A DNA stretch of 64,000 nt from Morchella semilibera (GCA_009192285.1 WBVU01000021.1:464995-528994); one strand, 5' to 3'. Shown: positions 31,212 to 44,404, numbered from the stretch's first letter. Translations and numbers: made by a program. The notes: generated by a model from the sequence alone, not told the origin.

Positions 31212-32280
31212 CTACCGTTGTGGATTGGTCCCCATCACAAACCTTCGTCGCCCCTCCATATCTTCCCCACAAACATCCTCAGTCAATATGCTCATCCTCC
31301 TCCTCCCTACCCTTAACCCCCTCCCCCCGTACCTCCCCCATCCGGTCTCTTCGTACGGCCACCGGGAGAATGAAGGCATACCGCCGATTTGTAGAGTTGG
31401 ATCGGGCTGAACGTATTTCTCTCGCCCAGAGTTTACGGATATCCTAGCCTCGTGTCAGGTGCGAGTCTGGCCTGGCGGGGGTCGCCGCGGGAGTTAGCTT
31501 CATCAGTGAGCGACAGCGGGGTGTCAATAACTCACATGTGGCCTGGCGCCTGCTACGGTAATACTAGCACGGTGGTGGTGATGGCGGTGATGGGTGGTGG
31601 TGTCTGCGGCAGCGGTGGGGGTCGCGATGGTGATGACTAGGCCTCCAACGAGGTTAGGTTGCTGACTAAGCACGCCTTGTCTCCGCGCAAATTACCCTTG
31701 CCCAGAGTCGGGAGGTGAGAAAAAAGATGTTTGGAACTCCGGTGGAACCAAAGGTATTGTTGCATCTAGGTAGTCTCGTTCCCACGGTGATGTTAATGGT
31801 GGTGGTGGTGGTTGTATAATTTAGGTTCATCACAGTAGGTTCTGGGGCAATAACTTTTCGGGAAAAAACCGGGTTTCTAAATAACCTCGCCGGACTTTTT
31901 TTGGTAGAGAATCCGGAGTTTTTGGCATAGCAACCGGGGATTTTGGAGGGCAACCGGACTTTTTTTGGTGCAGAATCCGGAGTTTTGGGGGGCTCTTTGG
32001 CATAGAAACCGGACTTCCGGCATAGCAATGGGCAAAAAAGGGACTGGTACAAACCTTTTGGGCAAGCACACCAGACCCTTCTGGTATTGAACCATACAAC
32101 CAAAAAAATACTGCTGGGGTCTGGGAACGAGACTAGCATCTAGGTTCCTTCTACGTTTACCATTGTCCTACCCGGGTCCTAGAACAGAGAATATCAAATA
32201 TCAACTTTACTTATATCTGTAAAAAAAGACTAGTACAACATCATCAAACATTTCATCCGCCCGAGTGATAGTAGTTCTCA
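31212..32280. other. Spacer between coiled-coil genes with simple repeats
   Basis: No complete gene. It may contain the first exon of the gene ending at 29481. GGTGGTGATGGCGG-type triplet repeats lie at 31571-31630. The block repeat at 31865-32060 is listed separately. A plus-strand pyrimidine-rich stretch runs from 31240 to 31340. Confidence 0.5.
31865..32060. repeat. Short imperfect direct repeats
   Basis: A block with CCGGACTTTTTTTGGT and AGAATCCGGAGTTTTTGGCATAG elements occurs two to three times, with unit spacing of roughly 65-75 bp. Confidence 0.65.
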
Positions 32281-33744
32281 TCAATCACGGGCAACGTCAC
32301 TATCCCAATCCTCTCCCACGATTGGCCTCTCTTCTCCTTCTAGCTTAACCTGATTCAATACCAATATATCCTCCTCTTTTATATCTTCATGAATGTCTTT
32401 ACGCACCCCTTCCATAAGCAGTGCCTTTTCTCTAGTAAAGTTCTCAGAGAACCCACTATAGAACTCCTGACGCACCCGTGCTTTTTCCTCCTCGACGGCT
32501 ACCCGAAATCTCTCCTGCTCTTCCTCCCTCTCTTTGTGCTCATTCCGTAGCTCCTGTTGCAGCCTAGCCTCGGTTTCTTTAGCCTGCTTGCGTGCTTGTT
32601 CCAATTGATTCAAAAGCTCCTGCTGCAGCCTGGTCTCGGTTTCTTTGACCTGCTTGCGTTCTTGATCCAATTGATTCAAAAGCTCCTGCTGGAGCCTGGT
32701 CTCGGTTTCTTTGGCCTGCCTGCGTTCTTGATCCAATTGATTCAAAAGCTCCTGCTCCTTCTGCTGCTGCTCCTCTAGTTTGGTCTCGGCCGCCGCGGCT
32801 ATCTCGCGCGCTTGTTCTAGTTGTCCCTCGAGGGCCTTCTCCCTTATCCAGTGTACCTTCTTCACTCTCTCTGATTCCCGGCGCGCACAAATCCTCTCCA
32901 CCTCAAGCTCCAAGGAGTAGCGCTTCTCCGTTTCTTCTTGGATTCTTCTCCGCTCCCTTCCGAACTCATTGAGTAAATCCTGACGCACTTTTACCTTCCC
33001 GCTCTCTCCTGTAAGTTGGAGCCTCCTTATCTCTCGATCCATCTGGTCTCGGTGTGCACAGCGTGCTTGTTCTAAGTTCTTGTCCTGCTGCCGCAACTCT
33101 GCCAGTAGCACCTTTCTGGCTGGAATATTCCTCTCCAACTCTCTGACCAATTCCTCGTGCTTTTCCTCCATAGATGTCATCCGGTTCTGTACATCAACTC
33201 TTTGTCGCTCCCATAGCTCCTGCAATTCGGTCACTATATTGTTCGCATCCTCGAGGTCCTTCCTTAGACCTTGGGTTGCGGCAGCTGCTCCCTCCGACTC
33301 TCGTAGCCGGCGCTGGAGCAAGCTCTCCCTATGCTGCATTTTAGTTCGCAGGTCCCGTTCCCTTCCCACAATCCCGCGGATTACCTCGTTTAGTCTCACG
33401 TGGAGCTCCAGCCTGGCCGAGATAACAGTTAATGTCCACCCCATAGCGGGCGATATGCCGGTATCGGGAACTTACGGGCTTCCCCTCTCCCGCAGTATTC
33501 GGATAGTCTCCGAACTATAGGATAGCATGTAAGCCTCGTCCTGGAACAGGCTATTGAAGGTATTGAACAGCGAGGGTAGTTGGGTCGACGAGTCTGGTGG
33601 TGGTTGTGGTGATGGTGGCGGCAGAAGTACTTGGGGCGTCGCCATCGGGCTTTGTAGGGGTGGTACTTGCCGACGATCCACTTCTCCGTGGTGCGCTCGA
33701 AGCACTTTCCCCCACTCCCTGATATTTTCTTGAAGATTGGACAT
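32281..33744 (-). CDS. Coiled-coil protein with 22-residue repeats and ARD tail (about 466 aa)
   Basis: Function unknown. Exon 1 is 33476-33744 and exon 2 is 32281-33412. The 63-bp intron has a GTAAGT donor, a TTAAC-like branch and a CAG acceptor, and the phase-2 splice keeps the frame. Exon 1 encodes a Pro-rich segment followed by SLFNTFNSLFQDEAYMLSYS. Exon 2 is almost wholly coiled coil, with three nearly identical 22-residue units (ELLNQLDQERRQAKETETRLQQ type, two hendecads, 66 bp each). The C-terminal block VRQEFYSGFSENFTREKALL followed by MEGVRKDIHE matches the gene ending at 29481. The end is SDVARD-stop. It is the third of the tandem coiled-coil genes, all on the same strand. Confidence 0.8.
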
Positions 33745-36700
33745 TCGTATAGCTGGTACGGCGCGAGGAGTTGGCGGTAGTGGTAGTGGTAGTAGTGAGT
33801 GGGGCAGTTACTAGGCCCCCAACCACTCGCGTGAGACCGGCTGACTAAGAACTCTTAGCGAAAACTTCAGACCCATCAAACGGCAGGCGAGAAATTAAGG
33901 TGGTGTTTGGAACGCTCTTTATATCATTAACCTACCTCAAACCGTTAGCGGAGCCTACCAAAGAATCGCAAAATATCAGGTCAGTTTACCACCTTTTCCC
34001 TTGATATCAGAGCGCAGCCCCCTCAACTGTGCCACAGCCCACCCCGGCCCCCCGGACCTCTGGACGCCCAGTAGGATTTTCCTTTGCGACCTCTGTGCCT
34101 GATTCATTCCTACCTACCTCAGCTACCCCACGACGAATCTCCAATACCCAAGGGTAAGGGTATCTGGTTTTCAGGGTTAGGGTTGGCTCGGCCAACGCTT
34201 GGATATCATAATTCATTTATTCATTTATTTATTTATACTCCATACGTATTCACCCATTTAACCCGCTACTCTAGGAGATCATAATTGGATATGAGGCTTT
34301 CCTTCTTTTCATTTAATTTCTCACTTGTGTGCGGTCCCTCGGCTATGTACTAACGCAGTATTTTCTCCTGCCCACCCACCGCGTCCCCGACATAAGAAAG
34401 TAAAATAACCACGAGAAAAGGGGTATGAGGCCCCTTACCAAGTCCTGTCAGCATATGTATACATGTACTTACCTACCAAACCCCCCAACCCATTACATAT
34501 ATAGAAGCCATTCAAGGCACCAGCGAGACCTCCGCATGTGTTTAGTAGACACCCTGCGACAAGCGCCTCATGCCGGCGGAACCTACAAGGTATGAGCTAC
34601 CCAGGTTCCAGGGGGTCTCCATTTATCGATAGCTCAGTAAGGGGAACGCGCCCGGGCAACCCGGAGCTTACTGGCCTGATTATGGCGCACTGCAACAGCG
34701 ATTGGTTGGTTTTTGTACCCAGCATCCAGTTCATAGTAACGTTGTGGGACGCCTGATTTGAAGCGTCAATTTGGAAGTAGGCTTGGCATGTGGCGCCTGT
34801 TTGGCGCTTGGTTGGTCGGCGCGTGTTAGGCTTGGCAGATCTTTTCTCACTCCCCCCTCCTTTTGTTTCGTTTCTCATCAATCAATCATCATCGTTCATA
34901 GCATAAAGTTCGCATCGTGAACGCAAGCGTCTATCTAAAGTACAAAACCCTCTTTTACGTCCACAAGCCTACAACGTCACATGAAGCAACCATATCCCCC
35001 TACAGGCACCCGCCACTTACGGAGAAGGGTTCTTTCGTAAATCATTACACTAGTAAGCTCAATTCGCTTAGATCCCATATTGAGACCACTAAAGTATTGT
35101 CTAGCCTGTTTATTCCTCTGATCAACACCTATTAGACAAAAAAATTTGATCAACACTTCTACCGGGGTGCGTCATCGGTTATCACTCGTCTGTAACGAAC
35201 AAGTGGGTTTATTCTATTATTTATTTATTTTGTTTAATTCATTAATCTTTCAGCTATAGCAATATCGCAGTATATTTAATCCCGAGAATACTACTCCATC
35301 CACCACAATCTCAATGGGAAGAGAGGAGATAATAAATACACTCTGTCTCATGTTCAACATTGACCAACATGGTGCGCTCACCATCTCTAGCCTCTCCATC
35401 CACCATGTAAACCCTCCCCCATCCCTAGCGAGCAAACGAGTGATTGATAATTCATGCATGCATGCAACCCGAAGGCTATTGCAAAAACCTTCCCCACTCA
35501 CCAGTGGCAAGACAAATATTCCTCGTTCGTGGGGGGGGGATACGGGAGGGGTAGTGATCTGTCACTGACTCCCACAATAGGAACCAACTCAGCGCGCTCA
35601 CTATCTCAAGCCTTGATCTGTCAAATATCGAGATATTTGTTTGGGCGGTATTGGGAAGTGAAGGGGGTGGTGAAGGGGGCTTGTATTGCCTATGGACCGT
35701 AGGACCGGGAGTGCTATGGTTATATTGCCGTGCATTCCGTTTGGGAAGACGTGGTTAGCCCAGGAAACTTGCTGGACGGTGCTGGTTTAACGAGAGCTGC
35801 GCAATATTGGTGCTTGGATGGGTCCTGCCTGGCGAGCTTATACTACTATGGTGGCAGAAGGTCCTCTGGCAGGTGTGGTGAGATGCCTGGGAATTACATT
35901 GTAAGAGGTTGGTTATATAAAGTCATGATACCCGCCACAATCGGCCATGTTGCTGCCGGCACCTCCGGATTTTCTTCCGGCGCATTGTAGACTGATGTAA
36001 GAACTGACTTAGAAGGGAGGGAAGATGGGGGGGGGGGGTTGATCTGGTGGGGTGCTTGCTGAATGTAAGAAGCGCAATCCTAAACCTGGTGACATTAAAA
36101 AAATTTCTTTTTCCGGTTGTGGCCTGTACTGTTTCGGTCTATTGAGTTTCAAACAATAGTCCCCCGCCCGCAATCCACGAGCTGAAGGGAGTTTGTCTTC
36201 AGAGGTATAGATAGGGAGCCGTGAATGAAGGCGCCGCCGGAGAAGCAACTACATCCAAAGGCTCACAGAAGATCAGGTAATCCATCATAAGCGGCACGGG
36301 ACCTGGACAAGTATGTGACGGCCAGTTGGAGGCAACAGCTCCTGTTTTTGGACTTTCGGATACTGTTGCTTAAACAAAGCTGTCGAATCAGACAGGTGTG
36401 GTCAGGTTCGGTGGCGACCAACAAGGAGCTACCAGATTGTCTTCGACCGCATTGCATTACTGATGCTGACAGGAATCCTAATAGAGAATATCTCTCGGAG
36501 TCGTTTCGCTCCCGAAATGAGTGATGAGTAGACCGATTTTTTCTGGTTTGAGAAGACCTTGACTGACCTGGAATCTCGGTAATCTGCTCAGTTTGGGAAC
36601 AAGCCCTGCCCCTACCTTGTTCTAGTACGGAGGGTGCTTATAGACAAGTGTGTAAGAGAAAAGAATTCTTGGTCCCTATTGAGTATCTGATCTAAAATCA

Positions 36701-38854
36701 TAAGTTTTATATCCAACCAGAGAGTACTTTTTGGCGCAAAATTGAATTACCAAGGCTATAGAGCGCCAGAATTTGAGCCTGTCCCGGCGTGCTAGCGAGT
36801 ATGTATGCCCGGGCCTATGATCCCCAAGCGGGGGAGGATCAATATTTAGAGTGGCGTCTACCAATCTAAAGCCAAACATCACTGACGCGGAACCGAATCC
36901 GGCCAGCTTGGCCATTCCTGGGGGACCACATGTCCTTGATAAGTTCGTTCCATGACTTTAGCAACGCGTGGTGGGCAACCCGGGCGAAACTACTTGCGTT
37001 GTGGGCAAAGAACGGAACACATCTGAGCGGAGATGGGGTCTCCGGGGCCAGTCCTGCGACGTGTTAGGGAGTCGTAACATGGGTAATCTCATTCCTTAAT
37101 TATTCCGCCCCCCTTCCCCCAATGTTTTATCTAAGAAGACCTTGAACCTCCGCTGTCTGGATAAGATACAACCACCTCATCTGATCCTCCAACCTCGGTA
37201 TTTGTGGGACCCCCCCCCCCTCCCCGCGAACCAGAATTTATCGAATATCTTGAGCACACCTAACACTCCTTACCTATTAAATTACAAAGACAAATAGCCC
37301 CGAAACCAATAACCCAGGTGGGTAGTACCTCCTCACGGTTAAGAGGACCAGTCACCTCTGCACGGAACGCTAAAATATTTGGCCGGAAGCTCTATCCCGA
37401 TCACTCCATGCCCGAAATGCCCCCGTCACTACAAGACGTATCCTTTTTTCTTTTCTTTCATGTTATTTCTTTATTTATTGAGTTGGCGGTGGAAGGAGGG
37501 CACCCTAGAGATAGGGTGGTGTGTCTCGTCATAACTGTAAGGTTGAATACGGGTAATGAATTAAAGAGAAATGTCCCCCTCACACATACCAGCTAACGTG
37601 CGTTGCAAACTACCTCCTACTGCCCGGGGTAGTGTTCACCACCCGCAACCCCACCCTGTGGCCCGGAACAAGAGGCCCGGTTCCGAGATCTCTGCCGCAG
37701 CAGATACGCGAGTAGGGGCATCTAATTACATTTTGAAGACATCTAGAAGCCACAGTGCGGTGCGGCAGAGTAGCAGGTATTTGCCAGGGTTATGAGGGCC
37801 AGAAGAACCCGGAGTCCGTTTGCCGGGGTATGGATGTAGCTCGGCGATCAGTATATAAGTTTATTCTGGGGTATGAGAGAATTCCTAAGAAACCTGACGT
37901 CTACCGTACAGGTAAAGGGACGCTGGGTGCAGTGTGTCGGGTATATACTCTCTATACATACTGTCGCGGCAGATTACGTGGCTTGCTGTTCTAGATTTCT
38001 TTCTAGGTTGAGGAGAAGGTTAGTTGATATACGTATCCACAATCACACTCCGCCCGCGTAAGCAACACGTTGAGGCCCCTTAGTACTTAGTTCGTAGCCA
38101 TTGTGGCTTTTGCGCCGAATTGGAGGAAGTGCCGGGCTATCATGATATTTACAGCGCACACCGGAGGGGGGCTTTTAGCGCCTGGTTGCACGATTCATAC
38201 CTCATGATTCATTTTCCCCACCCCCGGTATGGGAGGTGGGTGTCTGGCGTGAGCACGCATGTATAAATATCCATCAGACAATGTCAGGTCTTGGTGTTTG
38301 GATTATTAGACTCACAGTTCACCACCCGATTGCGCCCCTTCCGTTCCTTTTTCCCCATTTACTTTGTTCATCAACTCCCTCCATCCGCTCTCTCGGGTGG
38401 CAGGGACATCTGGAGTGCAGGAACTGGTGGTGATTAAGAGCGGAAACCTTGACAATTGGGGATGAGTTACTTGAATAGAGCTCCCAAATCCAACGACCAC
38501 ATCCAAGTCGTGGTCGTGATACATGCATGGAACCAGCCTCCGGAGTAAATGTCACATCCGGGCGCCCACCCTTTATCCCCCAGATCTCCGGTCATGGTAC
38601 AGAAAAGGAGGACAGCTTGAGGTTTTACTTAGCCCCTGAATTCGCAGGAGTGGCCGTGGTGCAGGGTGGGATGGACGACCAGGCGGGATGGAGGACCAGA
38701 CCTGCGGGGAATATTCTTCAAGATACATAATGTTTATCTCGTACTTAATGCAACACACTTCGGTTCCTCTCTTGCCTTGTCGAGCCGCCCTATCCGGGCG
38801 CTATCCTGTTAACGAAGCTTGAGACAGGCAGCATAATTGGGGGGCTCACCATTG
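33745..38854. other. Intergenic stretch without supported genes
   Basis: Only short open frames without domains, splice pattern or repeats. Noted here: a GGGTTAGGGTT motif at 34170, an ATTT-repeat near 34210, a run of ten G at about 36028 and a run of ten C at about 37211. The sequence looks like decayed non-coding DNA. Confidence 0.5.
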
Positions 38855-38933
38855 GCCTTAGGTACCGCACTGGCGCTAGGAACTTAAACTTTATCGCTAG
38901 ATTTAAGATTTGTTGTTCGGCTACTGCAAACAA

Positions 38934-39026
38934 GCCGCGGTGGTGTAGTGGTTAGCACACCCAGAAACTCAGCACGTAGAAGATAGAGCTGTGAGGGTGA
39001 CTTGGGTTCAAATCCCAACCATGGCA
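38934..39026 (+). ncRNA. tRNA-like sequence, copy 1
   Basis: 93 nt. Acceptor-like arms are GCCGCGG and CCATGGC (G-U and one mismatch). The D-arm/box A is TGGTGTAGTGGTTAGCAC. The T-arm/box B is TTGGGTTCAAATCCCAA. An inner stem CACCC/GGGTG closes a 32-nt loop in place of a 7-nt anticodon loop. A T-run follows at 39029, as for Pol III termination. The anticodon cannot be assigned; tRNA-derived RNA or a tRNA pseudogene with insertion. Confidence 0.65.
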
Positions 39027-39313
39027 TTATTTTTTTCCTTTTTTACCACTTTCCATCCCTCGTTCATCGGTAAAGACATCATTGCCAGGCCTCAAACGCA
39101 TTTGCTCGCAATATTGGATTTCGGAAATTCGCTGTTAGTAGGCGACTCGACTGCAGTTTCCACTGAGGCGACAGCTTGCTATCAGTAACGTGCAAGTGCA
39201 GGCCTGCGCTAACCCACAGTTTGTTTATACTTCACACCCATAGGTTATGGAAACCGTCCTCCTCCTGCTTGCCGGAAGTGGCTCCTCAATTAAAAAAACA
39301 TAGAAAATACATA

Positions 39314-41581
39314 CATTACCGCCAGTCCGTATAAAAATATCGAGACCCGTGTCTGATTAGAGCGTGATATGAGCTGTAGATGCAGAATCACCCTCAATCT
39401 TTCCTGATTGGGCGATAACCCTGATATCTTGGGCCTATCCACATCCCAATCAGGCCCAATTAGGGGTGAATCATTCACAGGGAAATCAGGTTATCAAAGA
39501 ACCTCAGCGGAAATGAGGGTTAGGGTTGGGGACATGCAGATAAGTACATACTTTACCGCCCGTCCGCATATCAGTATGAGACTAAATAAGGGCTCGATAG
39601 CGTATAAAAGCTTGTTATAACCCTTTTATCAAAATGGGCCTTAATCGAGCCAGATTTGGAGATTATACTGATATTTGGCATATAATTATAGCCAGATAGG
39701 GCTCAATTAATAGTCTTTGGGAAGCGTGAATATAGAAATAGGGATTAGGAAAATCCGTAAGCTCTTGAGGGTTAGGGTTAGGACTTAGCAGATATCAAAT
39801 ACGCACGCCTTCCGTCTCTACACCTCCTACACCTACACCTCTACACCATCATCTCCACACCGTCGTCCCCACTGCAATTAAGCATCCTATCATCGTCCAG
39901 ACATGAGCTAGTCGGTGAAGCAGGCGGCGGGTGAAGCAGCGAAGTGGCGAATCCAGTGAATCCAGCAAATCTAAACGAGTACGGAATCAAGCACCTTCAT
40001 CTATGCCCCCACCCCCGCCGCAATTAAACATCCTATCACCGTCCAGACATGGGCTAAATCGGTGAAACAGGCAGCGAATCCAGCGAATCCATCACCCAAT
40101 CCGGCGAATCTATCAGGACCAGCACCCAATCCAGCATATCCAGCACCCAATCAAGCAGCTCCTAGCCAAGCAGCGAACCAAGCAGGCATTGGGGGCAGGT
40201 AAGCAGGCAGGTACAGCAGGCAGGCGGGTAAGCAGGTAGGAAAGGCTGTTAGTAGAGAGAAAATGTACATATTAAATCGAGAAATAATCAAGAGTTTTAT
40301 TTGGGAATTCACCTATGCTAGAAGGGGTGTGAATACTGGCCTACCTGCGCATCCAGATCTTTCACCGAATAAAGTAACCCTTTCATAGGCATTATCACAT
40401 ATACTAAAGCTGAATATATATAACTCCCACCGAAACCAGAGCATTTTAAGGACGTTATAGAAAATACCAGAACTGATATCAAGTAATGGTTAACTCGGAC
40501 GTATGTAAGCATGCTATAATCCTGATATGGATATTCGTACGGGCGGTAGTGTATATCATGTCCTTCTCCTCTCTACACCTTCCCTACACCTTCACCTCTA
40601 CACCTTCATCTCTACACCTCTATGCCTTCACCTCCGCTGCAATTGAACATCCTATCACTATCCAGACATGGGCTAATCGGTGAAGCAGGCAGCGAATGAA
40701 GCAGCGAATCACTACGGCTTAATCTCTACACCTTCATCTCTACGGTTTCATCTCTACGGCTTCATCTCGACGGCTTCATCTACGTCCCCGCCTCCCCAAT
40801 CAATCAAAATCATCATTAGGATATGGGCTAATCGGTTTAGGCACCTAATCCAGCGAATTCAGCACCCAACCCCGCGAATCCAACGAATTCTGTACCCAAT
40901 CTAGCAAATCCAGCAAATCCAGCAAATCCAAACGAGCGCTCCATTGAAATCAAACACTGTACTGTAATGTACTGTACTATGGCGTACCGTACAGAACATG
41001 CAATGAAGCAGCCAAGCAGCCAAGCAGCCAAGCAGCCAAGCCGCTATAGTAATAATTTTTAAACATATGGCGCCCAGAGTCTAAAACCCACACCTCGTTT
41101 CAAATCCCTAAGGCTTTTCACCACAACCCAAAGAATTGAAACAAAATCCATAATCTCATAAAGGTAATATAGGCCTAGGCGAATATAGTTTTGTTTCTTG
41201 AAAAATATGTGTTACTGTTGAGGAGTAGGCTAGTTTATGGATTTATCGCCGCCAAGATTATTTCACTCGAGGTGTAGGGACTAGATGCTTGGCGCCATAC
41301 ATAGTAAATCGTGAAATGTATAAGAATTTAATCTCTGAAATTTCCTTATGCAGAACAAGTGTGAATACTGGCCTACCCGCGCATTTGGGTTTTTCAGTGA
41401 GTAAAATCAATGTTATATAGGACTTTTCATGATATCATATGATAAAAATCTCAGACTGGGTCAAAGGTTAGCTTCGGCGAGGCATGATAAAAAATATCAT
41501 ATGAAACGCCAAATTAGCAATATATCCTGTTTAACTAAACCCTATATCAAGCTGATAATAATATGTGGACCGGCGGTAAAG
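39314..41581. mobile_element. TA-type non-autonomous transposon E1, carrying nested E2
   Basis: Ends CATTACCGCCAGTCCG and (inverse) CTTTACCGCCGGTCC, flanked by TA on both sides (39312-39313, 41582-41583). There is no transposase. The interior has GGGTTAGGGTT, CTACACCTTCA repeats and AATCCAGC repeats. About 1.27 kb without E2. TA duplication and TACCGCC ends suggest the Tc1/mariner superfamily. Unoccupied versions of the site exist at 44235 and 45595. Confidence 0.75.
39551..40551. mobile_element. TA-type non-autonomous transposon E2, nested in E1 (1,001 bp)
   Basis: Ends CTTTACCGCCCGTCCGCATATC and inverse CACTACCGCCCGTACGAATATC, TA duplicates at 39549-39550 and 40552-40553. It contains GGGTTAGGGTTAGG and CTACACC repeats. 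E4 is a reverse-oriented near copy. Confidence 0.8.
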
Positions 41582-41986
41582 TATTGGAATGACACTGCGG
41601 AACCTTCTCGTCTCCCTCAGGCTTCCTCCACTCACCCCCCCCCTTTAACTATTCATTCCCTTTCTAGTCCCCCCTCTCTATTGATAATTAATCTCGTTCT
41701 CACTTCCCACATCTATCTCGTTGTTCCCATCTTCATTCGTATGCCTTCGGTGACACCCCTGCATCCAGAGGCCTGCTTTAATACCGTCTTCGCCCCAGTG
41801 TAGGGCTCTTACATTTGTATGATGGGGGTGCCACGCCATTGGTTCCTGTGCATTCGCATTTGGTAGGGGTGTCTGCCGCCCTGCCGCCCTGCTCCTCTGC
41901 CATCTTGCGCTAACCCCATTGGCGCTAGCAAGAGATTTAAACTTTAGGCCGGAGCTTATAATCTCCTGCTGCGTCCATACAAACAA

Positions 41987-42079
41987 GCCGCGGTGGTGTA
42001 GTGGTTATCACACCTAGAAACTCAGCACGTAGGAGATAGAGCTGTGAAGGTGACTTGGGTTCGAATCCCAACCATGGCA
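41987..42079 (+). ncRNA. tRNA-like sequence, copy 2
   Basis: 93 nt. Box A GGTGTAGTGGTTATCAC and a consensus box B, GGTTCGAATCC. The inner stem is CACCT/AGGTG, fully paired, a compensatory change relative to copy 1. A run of T follows. Confidence 0.65.
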
Positions 42080-42365
42080 TTATTTTTTTTTCATAACTTC
42101 ACATCCCTTTTTTATCGATAGACCGCACTGCCAGACCTCAACCGCATCTGCTCGCAATATTGGGTTTGGGAAGCACCGTCCATAGGGGGAAATTCACTAC
42201 AATTCCCACTAAGGCGACAGCTTGCTACAAGTAGCGTGCAAGTGCAAGCATGCGCTAACCTACAATTTATTTATCCTTCATACCCGCAGGTTATGGCAAC
42301 CGCCCTCTTCCCGCTTGCAGGATGTGGCGTGATCATCCTCCTCAATTGAAGAAACATGGAAAATA

Positions 42366-43249
42366 CTGTACCGCCCGACCGTATAGAAATATCAGCCTGT
42401 TTTGTAGACCTAGAGCTGATACGAGCTTGATATATGCTTTATCTATAGGATATGCCATATTTCGACCTGTTTAGGCAATAATCTTGATATTTGGTGCCTA
42501 TTTAGGGCCGAATAGAGCTCGATCAGGTTCTTTTTGCAGAATAGCATGCACGAATAAGATCAGATTATCAAAAACTCTCAGCAGGATAGGGTTAGGGCTG
42601 TGGACTTAGAGATATCTACGCCCTCTACACCTTCATCCCCTCTACACCTTCACCCCTACACCTTCATCTACGCCCTCCCCCCTAATCATCGTTATCATTA
42701 GGATACGAGCTATTCGGTGAATTAGATACCCAATCCAGCGAATCCAGTGAATTCAGCACCCAATCCAGTGAATTCAGCGAATCCAAACGAGTGTGCCAGC
42801 GGAATCAAGCATAGCCGCACAGCACAGCACCTCACCATATCGAACGGCACCGTACCGCACCGTACCTAAAAGTACGGAATCACTGTACCTGACAGCACGG
42901 AATCTAGTAGTGAATCAAGCAGGCACGGCAGGCGTCTGCAGTGAAGATAGTTAGACAAATGTACATATTAAATCGAGAAATAATCCAGAGTTTTATTTGT
43001 GAAATCCACCTATTCTAGAAGGAGTGTGAGTACTGGCCTACCTGCGCATCCAGATCTTTCAGTGAATAAAATTAATTTTATATCGACATTATCATATATC
43101 ATAATCTTCACTAAATATCAGCTTTAGCGAAACCATAGACCAATTAAGTCCTGATCTAAAATATCAGGTATAAATCATAAAAGCGTGATTGATATCGGAC
43201 TGAAGTCAGCTTCAAATCAAACTGATATTTTATACGGTGCGCGGTAAAG
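42366..43249. mobile_element. TA-type non-autonomous transposon E3 (884 bp)
   Basis: Ends CTGTACCGCCCGACCG and inverse CTTTACCGCGC, TA at 42364-42365 and 43250-43251. Its insertion point is 4 bp from that of E1 in the equivalent position of the neighbouring array unit. Confidence 0.75.
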
Positions 43250-43672
43250 TACATATTGGAATGACGGTGCGAAACCTTCTCGGCTCCCCCAAGCTTGAAG
43301 CTCCACCCCCCCCCATCTTTAACTATTCATCCCCTTTCTAGTCTCCCCTTCTCTATTGCCGATTAACCTCGTCCCGACTTCCTATATGTATCTCATCATT
43401 CCCATCTTCTCCATTCGTATGCCACGGTGACACTTCTGGATCTAGTGGCTTGCTTTAATACCGTCTTCGCCCCAGTGTAGGGCTCTTACATTTGTATGAT
43501 GGCGATGCCGTGCCATGGCTTCCTGTGTATTCGCATTTGGTAGGGGTGTTCTGCCGCCCCGCTCCTCTGCCGCCCTGCTCCTCTGCCACCCTGCGCTAAC
43601 CCCATTGGCGCTAGCAGCAGATTTAAACTTTAGCCCGGAGCTTATAATCTCCTGCTGCGTCCCTACAGACAA

Positions 43673-43765
43673 GCCGCGGTGGTGTAGTGGTTATCACACC
43701 CAGAAACTCAGCACGTAGGAGATAGAGCTGTGAAGGTGACTTGGGTTCGAATCCCAACCATGGCA
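43673..43765 (+). ncRNA. tRNA-like sequence, copy 3
   Basis: 93 nt. Same boxes as copy 2. The inner stem is CACCC/AGGTG with one C-A mismatch. A run of T follows. Confidence 0.6.
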
Positions 43766-44404
43766 TTATTTTTTTTTCATCACTTCACATCCCTTGTTTA
43801 TCGATAAGCAGATAGACCCCAACCGCAGTTGCTCGCGATATTGGGTTTGGGAAGTCTACCGTCCGTAGGGGGGATGTACTGTAATCTCCATCGAGGGGAC
43901 AGCTTGCTACAAGTAGGGTGCAAGTGCAGGCCTGCGCCAACCCACAATTCATCTATCCCATCACCAGTAGCATAGGGCTTTGGAGCCCTCACCAGTAGCC
44001 GATCGTGCCTGGCTCTCAACTGTATTTCTCAGATCGACCTCAGGACTCATCAACATGGTCTTCTATGCGTGGAGCCCGGACCTGTATCGTCTCATGAGCC
44101 GTGGGTTGCAGGGCAGGGCTGTAGTCAAAGGGTCAAAGCCAAGTTACGAGCCATGGAATACTTCATACCCGTAGGTTATGGAAACCGTCCTCTTCCTGCT
44201 TGCCGGAATTGGCGTGGTCATCCTCCTCAATTGAAAAAACATATCGGAATGACACTGTAAAACCCCCCTTGTCTCCCCCAAGCTTTCCCCGCTCCTCTCC
44301 CCTAGCTATTCATTCCCTTTCTAGTCCCCCTCTCTAATGTTGATCAACCTGGTCCCCACCTCCTACATGTATCTCATCCTTCCCGTATACCTCCACTATT
44401 CATA

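Noticed and set aside
38934-39026. Ordinary functional tRNA gene
   Set aside because: The anticodon loop is about 32 nt without a usual U33, and only two bases separate the inner stem from the T-arm.
39771-39785. Telomere or telomere fusion
   Set aside because: Only two to three TTAGGG units, inside a transposon that recurs elsewhere.
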